This document shows, piece by piece, positions 26,221-38,000 of a DNA stretch of 64,000 nucleotides. The stretch is from Protula sp. h YS-2021 (lineage: Eukaryota; Annelida; Polychaeta; Sabellida; Serpulidae). A program made the translations under genes and the position numbers. The stretch spans positions 108,244,287 to 108,308,286 of the forward strand of contig OX457024.1 in the NCBI GenBank assembly GCA_949752745.1, written 5' to 3'. The notes beneath the pieces are model-generated. The model saw nothing but the letters and a program-made list of their open reading frames with translations. It had not been told where the DNA came from and ran no database searches. Position 1 is the first letter of the stretch. Every line of letters starts with the position of its first letter.

Positions 26221-27697
26221 TTTTACTTAATGTTACAATTAAATTCTTTTTAATTGAAAAATAAAACACTATTTAAATGTTTATTTTCAACTCTTGACAG
26301 TCTACACTGGAGCCGAAAAATTACAGAACACACAAATTTTTGTGCAGACAGTACGAAGGTGAAGGACGCCTGGGTTACTCGAAACCTTTAACGAGCTTGC
26401 CGGTCTAGAAGTAAGACAGATAGACTTACTAGAGGCTAGCTATGATATAACAACATCAATTATTTTCAATTTTGCATGGAGATTGACTGTGTTTACGGAA
26501 GTCGTGACCCGGAAGTACTAAAAGAAAAAAAAGTTGTCAAAATCGTGAATCGTGAGTGAATATATGCGCTGTAGTCATAATATTATGACGTAACATATTG
26601 TGAGTAATAGCCCTTTTATAAAATAATCTATAGCTAGTTCGTTTAGTATTGTGGTCAACACCATCAGCAGTTCATAAGATCAGGAGTTCGAAAAAAGAAT
26701 TGAAATTTGCGACTGAGTGGTTTGTGTTACATCCTACGAGTAGTACGAGCGCGTACGACAACCGTAAGCAGCTGATGATTATTGTGAACCCGCTGTAAAA
26801 GACCAGTTCTTAGAGCTAGTCCTGTGACAGCATTTTGGTCGGACTTTTGCTTGCGTACAAGCTTTGTGTCATTGAACGGAAGAATTTCTTTGCTGACCCA
26901 TTTTGTGGATGAGGAAGTACTCATAGCCTGTACTCAACGGTTAGTCCTATTTGACTTGCGGCCTTCCTTTGACAGCAAGAGTCAAAGTTGCAATAATTGA
27001 ACTTACTATTTAATGTCAATTTTGGCAATCTTGGAGTACGACTCGGGCCCATGTCGTTTTTTAAGAAAGGGTTCATCACAAAAATGGCCCTATTAATTAT
27101 AAATTATGGCACAATTTTTATAGTCAAATAATGATGATTTTGTACTTAGAAAAATAGATGTTTTTTTTTTAGAACAGGATAAAGAAACCCCATTATCACC
27201 CACAACAACACTAAATATACGTTCTTTGGCGTCTAAAACAATGCGCCAAGCCACTTGTCAGTGTGCTATTAAAGACAAAACCTGTCAGTTCGAGCCTCGG
27301 TGGCTTAGAATATGCGCTGAAACATCCATGGCCTCGAAAGTTTATACCAGTGGCCATGCTATCACAGAACTATGACCGTTTCTGTGCTAAGAAGATACAA
27401 AGGGTCCGCCGGAACCAGTAATCAGCATGTGCGGTCTTTACCTAAGGTCCTAAAAAAATTAAAAATAAAAAAAGCTAAGGGCATCCTTCTGAACAACTTT
27501 CCTATTTAAATCTGTTTTAGTGTCTGAAGTGTTGACCGACTTTTTAGTCAGTCACTGAGGGCTAAATTACACCAAGCCCTAGATGACGGGCTTCCGCAAG
27601 TTCCAATAGTAGAACCTGCCACTGGTGCAGTTTTGCTAATTTTGACGCTCGACTCGTGCCAGTGGCATTATTTTTGAAACTCCGATATAAATCATGA
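26221..27697. other. Intergenic DNA, no supported gene
   Basis: A 65-codon minus-strand frame at 26727-26924 begins with ATG and has ordinary codon use, but has no motif and no matching exon nearby. A weak tRNA-like segment near 26650-26695 (GGAGTTCGAAA B-box-like) may be an old SINE. Confidence 0.3.
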
Positions 27698-29303
27698 CAG
27701 GGTTGCCACAGTCAGGAAAAATTTTAGTCAGGAAAATCTGTTCTGAGTCAGGAAAAGCCAGGAATAAATTCTGAAAAGTCAGGAAAAGTCACGAAACTCC
27801 TGCTTTTTTTAGTTTCTTTATTTTGTCAAGTGGTAGTCAGATGTGGATTGTTTCGTCCTCCCAAATCAAACACATTGGTTTTCTATACCACACTTTCTAG
27901 ACATCTGCATTGATTCGGTAGCTTTATACTAGGACAAAAAAACATATCATACGGGAATACCTTAGATAACCGAAGCACGAGGGCTGAGTTGGCGTGTTGT
28001 CCGTAGATTGCTAGCAAGGGGTACATAGAATCTAGGGTCCCTGGACGATTAGGCCACAAAACACGTTAGGCCTCAAAGACGATTGGGCCACAGCAAAAAC
28101 AGAGACAATTAGGCCTACAAATTGGACGATTAGGCCTCGAAATGTTATACACCATATTCAATTAATTTGTATTCTGGGGGAGGGGGGGGGGGGTGTACAT
28201 ACCGCTTCGGGTGATTTTTTTCTTAAGCACCGATTTATTTTTTTTTTCTCAAAAAGCAAAGATTTTTACTAAGATAAAAACGTTAGAAGCGTTCTTCAAA
28301 CTTTTAAGAAAAGATTCGATTGATTGCAATTGCTAGCAATGAACGGATCATTGAACTCCTCCCTTGGCTTATGAAGTGCAACATAAAAATGACTGCAATA
28401 TCGTCCCAAGGCTGAATCACAAGTTCGTTTCATTGCAATTACATTCTGAGTTGCATTTGAATATCTTCAGCCCTAAAACACCTGTGTCACAATCAACAGA
28501 CAATACACGTAACGAAAAAAATTCTGAAGAATCTAGCACATCCACTTCTAGACAAGTACAATATGCCATGGATACCTCATCATTGTCTCAGTTTGTAAGC
28601 CGCGAGGAGGTTCTTCGTGCCGAGATTATATGGTCTTTGAAAAAAGTAGAGAACAACTCCAGTTTTAATTCGTCAACCGATGTTGGAGACATATTCCGCA
28701 AAATGTTCCCAGATAGTGACATTGCTGCAAAATTCAATATGCAACGTACAAAATCCTCCTATATCGTTGTCCATGGGCAAGTTTATTAAAAGCGTTTGTT
28801 CAAGTGATGCTTATGTACTACTGTGTGACGAATCAAGAAACAGGGTTACAAAAGACGAGCAAATGGAGGTAATGGTCAGACACTGGGTAAATTCTGAAAT
28901 TGTCACACACCATCCTGATTCAAAGTTGCTGGGTCATCACAACAGCAAAGATCTCCTCAGAAATTTCAACGATGCGGCAAAAGCCTAGCAACCACACTTG
29001 CTCTTACAGGTCGGCAATGATGGACCAAACGTTACAAATAATAATAATAACAATAATAATAATAAAAGCAACAACAATTAGCTTTTCTGTTGTTCGAACG
29101 TTAATTGATTGGAAGATAATCTTATGATTATAAGCACTCTGATAGGCAATATTAAGGTTATTTCACTTAGTTATATTGAGTATAAGCCTTACGGAATGCG
29201 GGAAAAGGAAAAAATTATATGTAAAAAAAAGTCAGGAAAAAGTCGGGGAAAAGGTCAGGAAAAAGTCCGGAAAAATGGTTCGTAATATTGTATGGCAACC
29301 CTG
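27698..29303 (+). mobile_element. hAT-like DNA transposon with broken transposase-like remnant
   Basis: The ends are CAGGGTTGCCA and its exact reverse complement. Including flanking bases the symmetry extends to 16 bp (CATGACAGGGTTGCCA). Both subterminal regions repeat GTCAGGAAAA several times. Inside, 28364-28789 and 28680-28988 form two overlapping frames separated by a frameshift near 28780. The first has EEVLRAEIIWSLK and FRKMFPDSDIAAKF; the second has VLLCDESRNRVTKDEQMEV and VRHWV. These phrases recur in hAT-type transposase-like proteins of fish and marine invertebrates (from memory). The frame closes soon after, so most of the transposase is missing. An AAT-rich microsatellite at 29035-29065 lies inside. 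The immediate flanks share only about six bases, so the target duplication is unclear. Confidence 0.75.
28364..28988 (+). pseudogene. hAT transposase-like N-terminal fragment, frameshifted
   Basis: An N-terminal piece of about 140 codons ends where the frame shifts, and the continuation is in the +1 frame up to a stop at 28988. In intact relatives the AEIIW and MFPDS block is followed by a segment naming the DES acidic residue, seen here as LLCDES. No zinc-finger (BED) part or C-terminal dimerisation part is present. It is probably non-functional. Confidence 0.65.
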
Positions 29304-29630
29304 TCATGGCGCACAATTTTATCGTCAAATAACAATTCTGTGGTGGAAAAATAGCTTTTTACCTGTGGCTGGGATGTATAAACACCTCATTATTGCACAC
29401 AACACCAATGAAAATAAGTTGCAAAACCAGTCTTACTTAAATGTAGGAGTTTCGTCGAAGTCAAAACATGATGCGCCTGAATTCTTCTCAGTACACTTCA
29501 AAACAAAAAGTCTTCTAGTTTGTACCTCGGGGCCTTGGACCGCGCGCCGAATAATTCTTAAGCTAGAAAACTGAGATCTATGGTTATGTCAATTGGTGGA
29601 TCTGTGGCCATCGTTGCCCGCTGGGACTAA

Positions 29631-30481
29631 CAGGGCTGGAAAAAAATCCGATTTTTTCAAAAAAATCATGATTTTTGATTCTTTTGATTTAAATCTGATT
29701 TTTTTGATGTTTTTGATTTAAATCAAACTGAAAAAAAAAAAAACGACGAAATATCCAAAAGCATCACCTTTTAACAGTTAATTGAAGACTCGTAACACTC
29801 TCGTGTACTACAAAAACATTTACATTTCACAAAATCTGTGACAACTGTCCTCAATTTTCAAATGTTCAGATAACTGTCTTCAAGTTCCATTCTTCATTTA
29901 TTGAGCGATCGGTAGCAAAACGCCAGTTTACAGCCTTTTCCACTCCGCGGTTTTTTCAATCAACAATCGAAAATGCAGTGATATGGGGGGAAATTTAAAT
30001 AACCTCGCTCGACGCGTAACACTAATACTTTGTTTACAAGCACAAGCGGTTGGGAGAAAGGACGGAGTACGTTGGAGATATCGATGCTACCGGGAGTTTC
30101 TGAAGATTAGTTTGCCATTACATATCCACTACAGAGTACTTGCTCAAACAATCATAAAAAATACTATGAGACTCAAGGGTTTCTTTTCAAACGCCAGAGG
30201 GAGTTACCTGCTTAAGGCGTGCTGCCCCTAACTAAACGCCTTCTCCCCACCTCAGAGGCTCATGTGCACTAATAAGCGTACCATATGAAATGCCTTGTTT
30301 AAACAAAGGCGTCTCCAAGTGCCTTCAGTGAAACAGTCTGGATGACACACATTTTAAGTAGAAAAAAGATCAACAAATTAAAAAAAATCAAAAAAATCAA
30401 AAATCGTGATTTTTTTACGTTGATTTAAGTGTCGATTTAAATCATGATTTAAATCAACTGATTTAAATCATACCAGCCCTG
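29631..30481. mobile_element. Non-autonomous hAT element with 8-bp target duplication
   Basis: Begins CAGGGCTGG and ends CCAGCCCTG. The flanks are GGGACTAA and GGGACTAT, seven of eight bases equal, the size expected for hAT. Both arms are rich in GATTTAAATC-type palindromes. The 0.85-kb inside has no transposase. A second copy lies at 57819-58450. Confidence 0.88.
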
Positions 30482-31180
30482 GGGACTATCGACAGAAATG
30501 CTGTCACAGTGCGTGCCAGACTAAAGCTATCAGACAATAAGGTTTTCACTGTAAATTCGCAACCCCGACCCTGTGGTTTTGTATATGGTGGGTTCGATAA
30601 TCGGATCTAATGTATTTTTTTTTTTTTTTTGAGCGTTTTGTTTCATCACATTTGGTACGAAGATGTCCTAATAACAGATACATAAGCACCTGTCTGTTGT
30701 CAGAAGTGTAGAGTTACGCCGCCTCCCCCCCCCCCGCTCCCCCCTCCCTCACCGTTGTATGTTCCCCGCAATTATTTTGAAAATGAAAAGATGATAATTT
30801 TTGTCCCCCATTAATTCATTTCATGTGACCGATTTCAAAGCTTATATTTTACAGGAAGATGTATCCTACAGGCACGCTGCTGATGTAATTATCGAAAGTA
30901 TAAAGCCGGGAAAAGCTTAAAGCAGTCCATATAATTATGTCGATACATGCTGTGTGTCGTTATACCCCATGTCGTAATAACAAGGCCCCACTGTTTTTAG
31001 GCCCCAACCCTTGGGATTGGGGCCTATAGGTTTGGGGTGTCCATCCGTCCGTCCGTTCGTCCGTCATCGCTTTATACCCCTATGAATTTGGGGGGGGGGG
31101 GGGGGGTGGTTGGGGCCTGCTTGTGTTTCACAAATACTTACTTGTTTTTTTCTTCTAATTTATGTGTAGAAGACAAGGGA
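30482..31180. other. Spacer upstream of Shc, with a GTCC-repeat hairpin element
   Basis: Includes a C-run at 30723-30735 and, at 30992-31075, a perfect stem (GGCCCCAA with TTGGGGCC) followed by repeated GTCC units. Such a hairpin plus GTCC run also occurs near 45560 and 39230, suggesting a dispersed family. A polypyrimidine stretch ending TAG at 31169 looks like a splice acceptor, so the Shc exon may begin at 31170 and a 5' exon may lie upstream. Confidence 0.45.
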
Positions 31181-33732
31181 ATGGCAACGGCAGCAGACAA
31201 GGCAAGGAGGAAGAAGACGGGGCAGGACTGGAGCACAAGCGGAAGCTTCATCAATAAGCCTGCCAAGGGCTGGCTCCACCCGGACGAACAGCTCAAACCC
31301 GATGCCGGCATATGCTACGGTGTCCGCGTGAGTCTGTTGGCAGTGAAACCTCTCTAACCTCGCCGGGAGCGTAAAAAAATATGTCGAACTCAAGCAAGTT
31401 CTCGTTGGAGCTGAGAAAAAAAATTGCTCATTTCGTTGAAAGTAACATTACTGGTAATTTAAAACTAATAGCTGTTTTTTTTTAATCTGTCCATATTCAT
31501 AGCAGTGATAACGTTAAGGGCCTGCGTGTATCATTGTAAAACGCACTCCTTGATTGCTATCCGTCTACGGAAGGGTAGTGATCAGGACCGTGTTGTACGC
31601 TGTCTGTACTACGCTGGGGTTATAGTGCTGCACGCTGTCTGTACTACGCTGGGGCTATGGTGTTGTACATTGTCTGTACTACGCTGGGGCTATGGTGTTG
31701 TACATTGTCTCTACTACGCAGGGGCTATGGTGTTGTACATTGTCTCTACTACGCAGGGGCTATGGTGTTGTACATTGTCTCTACTACGCTGGGGCCATGG
31801 TGTTGTACATTGCCTGTACTACGCTGGGGGCTATGGTGTTGTACATTGCCTGTACTACGCTGGGGCTATGGTGTTGTACATTGCCTGTACTACGCTGGGG
31901 GCTATGGTGTTGTACATTGCCTGTACTACGCCGGGGCTATGGTGTTGTACATTGCCTGTACTACGCCGGGGCTATGGTGTTGTACATTGCCTGTACTACG
32001 CTGGGGCTATGGTGTTGTACATTGCCTGTACTACGCTGGGGGCTATGGTGTTGTACATTGTCTGTACTACGCTGGGGCTATGGTGTTGTACATTGCCTGT
32101 AGTACGCTGGGGGCATAGTTCTGTACGCTGTCTGTACTGCGCTAGGGTCATAGTATTGTACACTGTTTGTACCATTTAATGCAGCGACGTGTCTTTTACT
32201 TGTCAGTATGTTGGCTGCATGGAAGTGAAGCAATCGATGAAGTCTCTGGACTTTGAAACAAGAACAGCAGTAGCCAAGTAAATACCAATTAAACATGACT
32301 AAATATACAGAAAGCAAGCTATCATTGTAGTCATTATTTGAAAACATTATAATTATAACACATAGATTTATAAGGAAGAGTCTTGGGATTCTTACTTCTT
32401 TAAAAAAAAGTTTGGTTCTGACATTCCTGCCAAATGGCTTATTGCTAATGTATTGCTATTTGACAGTCGAGCATTAAGAAAAAGTAAAGAATACTGAAAG
32501 CTGAGTGTTGCTTGGCCCGGCAGATAGGCGTTGCTAGGTTACTTACTGTTCTTATTTCGTCTGTTTGTTTCAGGGAGTCCATAAGCAGGGTGTGCGAAGC
32601 CGCCGGACTGAAAACGTCCCCAAAGAAGGTGAAGAAAAGCAAAGTAAGCAAGCTGCTTGGGGACCAGCCTAACATGCTGTTTGCGGGCGCCAATGTCAAC
32701 CTGACCATCACGACGGAGAGTATCACGATCATGGTGATGGAGAGTGGAGAGGTGCGTACTTTGACATGCTGCGCGGAGATTGGCTGCGCGGCATTCCGTA
32801 TTCAGTAGCAACGCACTGCGATCCACAGTAGACGAATAAAAAAAAAAAATGCCGCATATATAATAAAAATACATATATAAATATAGATATATTAAGTAAG
32901 TGAATTTTTGAGTTGTGTGAAACGTTGTCAAACTATATTTTATTTTTGTTGAATGACAAACCGTTTGTTCTATTTTTAGATTATCGCCAGTCATCAGATG
33001 CCTGGCATATCTTTCGCTTCGGGCGGCGATCCGGTGTGTATAAAAAGGGCCTGTTCTTGATAATACAGACCACAAACTACTGTATACCCCTGGTTCAGTT
33101 AGACCGAACTAAAATCAAAGAATAATACGATGTCAATGGCTTAGAGACCTATATCTAAGCTTAAACCTCCTACAAGTGACAGCTTTCTCGAAATTCGTAT
33201 TGTCAAGATATTTATTGGAGGGATTTTGGTTAAACGAGCTTTTAAATGAATAGCTAAACAGTACTTAAGAAAGACAGCAGAGACTGTATAGCCTTTGTTA
33301 TGTTACCTTACAGTATGCACTATGCTGTAACTCCGTAATCTTGGTGGATTACTTTGTCGGAAATATGGATTTTGTAGCCTTTAGTGATTGTGTTGTAGAG
33401 AAATGTGGACGTTGTAGCTTTTCTCAGTGACCTCGCAGCGATTGACTTTGTAGCTGTTCTCAATGACCTCGAGGGCACGATGGACTTTGTAGGCTTTCTT
33501 GATTACCTAGCAGGACACGATGGACTTCGTAGCTTTTCTTGATTACCTTGCAGGACACGATGGACTTTGTAGCCTATGTAGCGAAGGACGAGATGTTTGG
33601 GCGGTCGTGCCATGTGCTGGAGTGTGGCGGTGGTCTTGCACAGGACGTCATCACAACCATTGGCCAGGCCTTTGAAATCAGATTCAAACAGTATTTAGCC
33701 AAACGACCAAACGCAGTTAACATACCTGACAG
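31181..33732 (+). CDS. SHC: Shc exons 1-5: PTB domain
   Basis: Residues 1-209. Exon 1 carries the PTB start ([10 protein letters not shown]), exon 2 the [16 protein letters not shown] strand and helix, exon 3 the basic loop ([12 protein letters not shown]) and NLTITTESI, exon 4 [12 protein letters not shown], and exon 5 [32 protein letters not shown] and the last helix. This domain recognises NPxY-type phosphotyrosine and phosphoinositides in the family. No domain element is missing. The long basic loop is like that of vertebrate Shc. Confidence 0.95.
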
Positions 33733-35048
33733 GTAACGTCGCTGCATTTATGTCGCGTTACCACATAGGCAGCACTGCCATATTTTATGTGGGTTAAAGT
33801 GTTTTCATAACCCGAAGCTTGGTATCTGTGGAATCAGTGGCGATAGTTTAAGGACATTGGTCATTGTCATTTGATTTGAAAGGTTTGCGACGTCACTGTC
33901 CTTGGACATACAAGTTTGTGGTGATGTAACGGTTTACCTTTTGGGACGGTTAACCGTGAAGGTGGCGGTTCGGTTAAACCGAACCGTGCTCCGTGGAAAA
34001 CCGCGGTTCATTTTCGGTTTTTAATTAACATTGTTTTTGTTTTTCTGAGGACCATTTTTAACTGCTATGTATGTTTCAGCTCACTGTTTTAGCGCAGCAT
34101 TATTTTACACTTCCAGATGAGTTCCTTTTTTAGTTAAGCAATGTGTTTAGTTATCACGTTCTAGAATAAAAACAGAAAATTAATTGGGATATTGGGATAA
34201 TTTATGTGTATTTGCATAGTCTGAAAAAACAGAAACCGAACCGCAAAAACCGCGGATTTTTCTTTAAAAACCGAACCGAACCGGACCCATCAGTGACGGA
34301 TCACATCACTACAAGTTTGCGTGTTTTGAGAAACTAATGCAAAAAATGAAGAAAAACAAAAATTTGTGCTAAACTCGGCCTTTATTGTAAACATGCATTG
34401 CACAAGACATCAGCATTCCATTCTCTCCCCCTCCCTACACACGCTCCCACTCCAAACTCACAAACACACTTACAAAGGAAAGAAGCTAGCTGTGCTTGGC
34501 CTGTGATTATCTGGAATGATTTCTGGACGTTTCGGCCCAAAACCAGTTCGGCTCAACCGGTTAGGCCCAACGTGAAAGACGGTTCGGCCCAGCTTTGGAC
34601 GTTTCGGCCCATAGGTTTGGACGATTCGGCCCATTGTTTCCCATGACATAAATGTTAAAGAAAACTTCAAATCAAGGCTGTTCGTGCTTTTGTTTTGATT
34701 ACACAATGAAAAACAGCATTCGACAAAGCACTGAAACTGCAGTTTTGCACACCATAATTCTGTTGATATGAACGACTTCATATACAAACGAGAAAACTGC
34801 AGCAACGACTTTCACTGTATTAGAACTAGATACTGTCGATCGATCGACAGACATTTTAACTTTACAGTTTTACACACCACAATACTGTATATTTGCAAAA
34901 CGTTACATAGCCAGAGGTAAACTTTAGCAGTGACTTTTTTTTTTACATCAGCGGTAACTTGTACTATGACAGTGAATAATGCTCAAATAATACTGTCCTT
35001 GTTCCGTCGACAGATTTAAAACGATCTACTGATTGGGACCATAAATAC

Positions 35049-35083
<35 letters not shown>

Positions 35084-38000
35084 TTTTAATTACATATAAA
35101 TCGGAACACTTAATTACACTGACATGTTAGGTCAATTGCACTTCATATACCGGAGAAATATTAAAACAATTTAAATCAGTTCTGTCTTTCATAATATAAT
35201 AAAATGGTAACAAAATAAAAGGCGGATTAATGATATCTGTGGGGATCACTAGCTGAGACTAAGTATTTGTTGTTGAAAGAGTTTATGTACATTAATAATA
35301 GCAGTACGTTCTTTTTTATATATCTTTTCTACACGCACAAATTATGGTGTGTGAAATAGTAATGTGCAATTGAACTTACTCACTGGAAGTCACAAATACT
35401 TTTATGAAGATCTCTCTAAAAACATTGGGCCGAAACATCCAATTTGGGCCGAACTGGTTTTGGGCCGAACCGGTCAGGTGAAAAAAATCCTGGGCCGAAT
35501 CATCCAAATTGGGCCGAACTGGTTTTGGACCGAACCGGTTTTGGGCCGAATCGACCAAATCCCTCTGGAATCACACTACGTGTGGGAAATTAGGTTATAG
35601 ACAGGTCCGGCAGGTTAGACACGTGGTGTATGGGACCTGTGTTGTCTGGCACGTTAGACACGGGTTGTGGGAGACATGTGTTGTCGGGCATGTTAGATAC
35701 GTGGTGGGGGGACACATGTTGTCGGGATGTTATACACGGGGTGTATTAGACATGTGTTGCCTGGCAGGTTAGACGTATAGTGTGTGTGTGTGGGGGGGGG
35801 GGGGGGGTGGAGGGGGACATGCGGGGTAGTTACTGTGTATCGGACACGTGTTACCCTGGCAGGTTAGACACGGGGGCGGCGAGCGGCGACGCGTGGGGCG
35901 AGGAGCCGGAGGATCGCGACTACTACAACGACCGCCCCGGTGCCGTGCCCCCCGACATCCAAGCCTACGCGAGCAACCCGTCCAACCTGCCCGTCAGCGA
36001 CGGCCTCTACAACACGGTCAAGGAGCGCGAGAGGGTGTCGCACGTCATCCTGGAGGACAATGCTGTCTACGACAACGGTGCCGATGGCAATGCTGTCTAC
36101 GACAATAGCGAGGATCAGCCAAATACGTACGATAATTCTGAAAAAGGTGAGGGACAGTTACTTACAGATTTAGGCCATTTCAAGAGAAAAAGACTCCAGA
36201 GTCAGGAGCCCATTTGAATTTGAGTCGTAGGTGCCTAAGAACTAGCACGAAAGGTCTAGCGAGCGGCTGTTCTGACTAACAAATCTCAACTCCGCCCCCC
36301 CCCCTCCCCCCAACCCTTCGTATTTAATGGGATTAACCTACTGCACGTGGGATTCCGTTTCCGATCATACTGAGGTCATTTCAGGTACTCAGCTTATTTC
36401 AGGGTACTGAGGTCATTTCACTTCAGGTACTGAGGTCATTTCAGGTACTGTGCCTTGAAACGGCGTGTAAACACAGACGTTGTAATTAGGCTATGCGTCG
36501 TTTCAGAGTGTCATTTCATTGTCCACACCCAATTTTATTTATTTATTTTTTTTTTTTGCAGACGGTCCTGACGGCCTAGTGTATGACAACAAGGAACCGG
36601 AAGTGACGCAGACGAATGGCGACCTCCTGCTGCCTGACCTAGCCGTATATGATAACAGAGCAGGTGAGATCTCGGGAGGGGTGGAGGGAGGGGGGGGCAG
36701 AGGGGTTAATGTATGACAAGGCACCGGAAGTGACGCGGACGCAGACGAATGGCGACCTTCTGCTGCCTGACCTGGGCGTATATGATGACAGAGCAGGTGA
36801 GATCTCACTGGGAGGGGAGGGGGGGGAACTCGGAAGGGTGGGTGGGGGGGGGGGGGTTAGTTTGGAAGCGGGTGAGGGTGAAAGAAGTGAAGGGCTGTGT
36901 AACTGTTTGCTTTCATTTGGTACAAAATATTGATTCCGAAAAAATGAAGAACATTTCAAAGGTAATATGTATATTTGATTTTGTGAAAAGTACAAAAAAA
37001 AAAAGCATTTTTGGGGGGTGCTATAAATCAGTTGTTTCGCTTTCAGATCGAGAAGAACTTCCGGTACCGACCCCCGTCCCGAGCAGTGAACCACCCCCAC
37101 AACCACCGCGGCCGCCACCTTCGCAACAACCATCGCCGCCAACCAGACCCGCACCGCAGCCGTCTCCGCCCGCCAGGACAGCGGTCAAACCCCCACCTCC
37201 CGTGGCCAGGCCACCAGCCCCGTCCGCGCTCGTCTCCCAAGGCTCAATAGTTTCACAAATGTCCAGTGATGGCGCCACGGAACCCGCTGCCAATGGCAAC
37301 TTGGATAGTTTTGATATGAGTAAGTTACTCAAAATATTTTTGTACATACAATCTGTATACAATAATACACATTGTGTACATTGATACAACAAAACCTAAC
37401 GTGAGCTATAGAATACTTCCCTCTTTCTTTTTCCAGTAGTTCCCACGTTAGATCTTCGATTCACACTTTTATCAACCAAGGAGACAGGCTGCAAGCTTCC
37501 GGCATCGTTACAACGTCGCGATGTCGTTTTGATGTCGGAAACCGACCAAGTTGTCTGCTGGCTTAACATCCTTGTTCCGCTGTCTTTGTTTTTTTTTTTT
37601 TTTTTTTCGTTTATTCCGCCAAAGAGCCTTTTGGTTTTTACTAAATGCGGTATTTTCCACCTGTGCCATGGTTGTAGATAGGTTTGAATGTACTAACAGT
37701 GCACATGCACTTAAAAAGGACTGACGGTTAGTGCAGGTGGTTAAAACGTTGGGTCTGGTCATCCCAAGATACCCTGGTTCGAACCGGCCAGTGGTAGGCA
37801 GGGGTTAGACTCTGGCGTTCCCTATTGCCTTAGCCGTCTGAATGCAGTAGGGGTGATATCATCTATTTGCAGAAATTCTTAATTATCGCCCATTTCATCT
37901 TTCCGGCTATTTCTTCTTTATAAACGATGTGCTTGAATCATTTATTTGCAGAAATTCTTAATTATCGCCCATTTCATCTTTCCGGCCATTTCTTGTTTAT

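Noticed and set aside
26727..26924. 65-codon minus-strand frame with ATG
   Set aside because: No family motif, no exon partner, not longer than chance frames nearby.
31505..32179. Frames of 136-224 codons with Cys/Leu-rich repeats
   Set aside because: Made by the 35-bp array in Shc intron 1; present in all plus frames, between two proven coding exons.
32539..33075. 178-codon minus-strand frame
   Set aside because: Reverse shadow of Shc exons 3 and 4; no motif of its own.
36639..37392. Minus-strand frames of 123 and 171 codons
   Set aside because: Mirror of the Pro-rich Shc exon and G-rich intron DNA.
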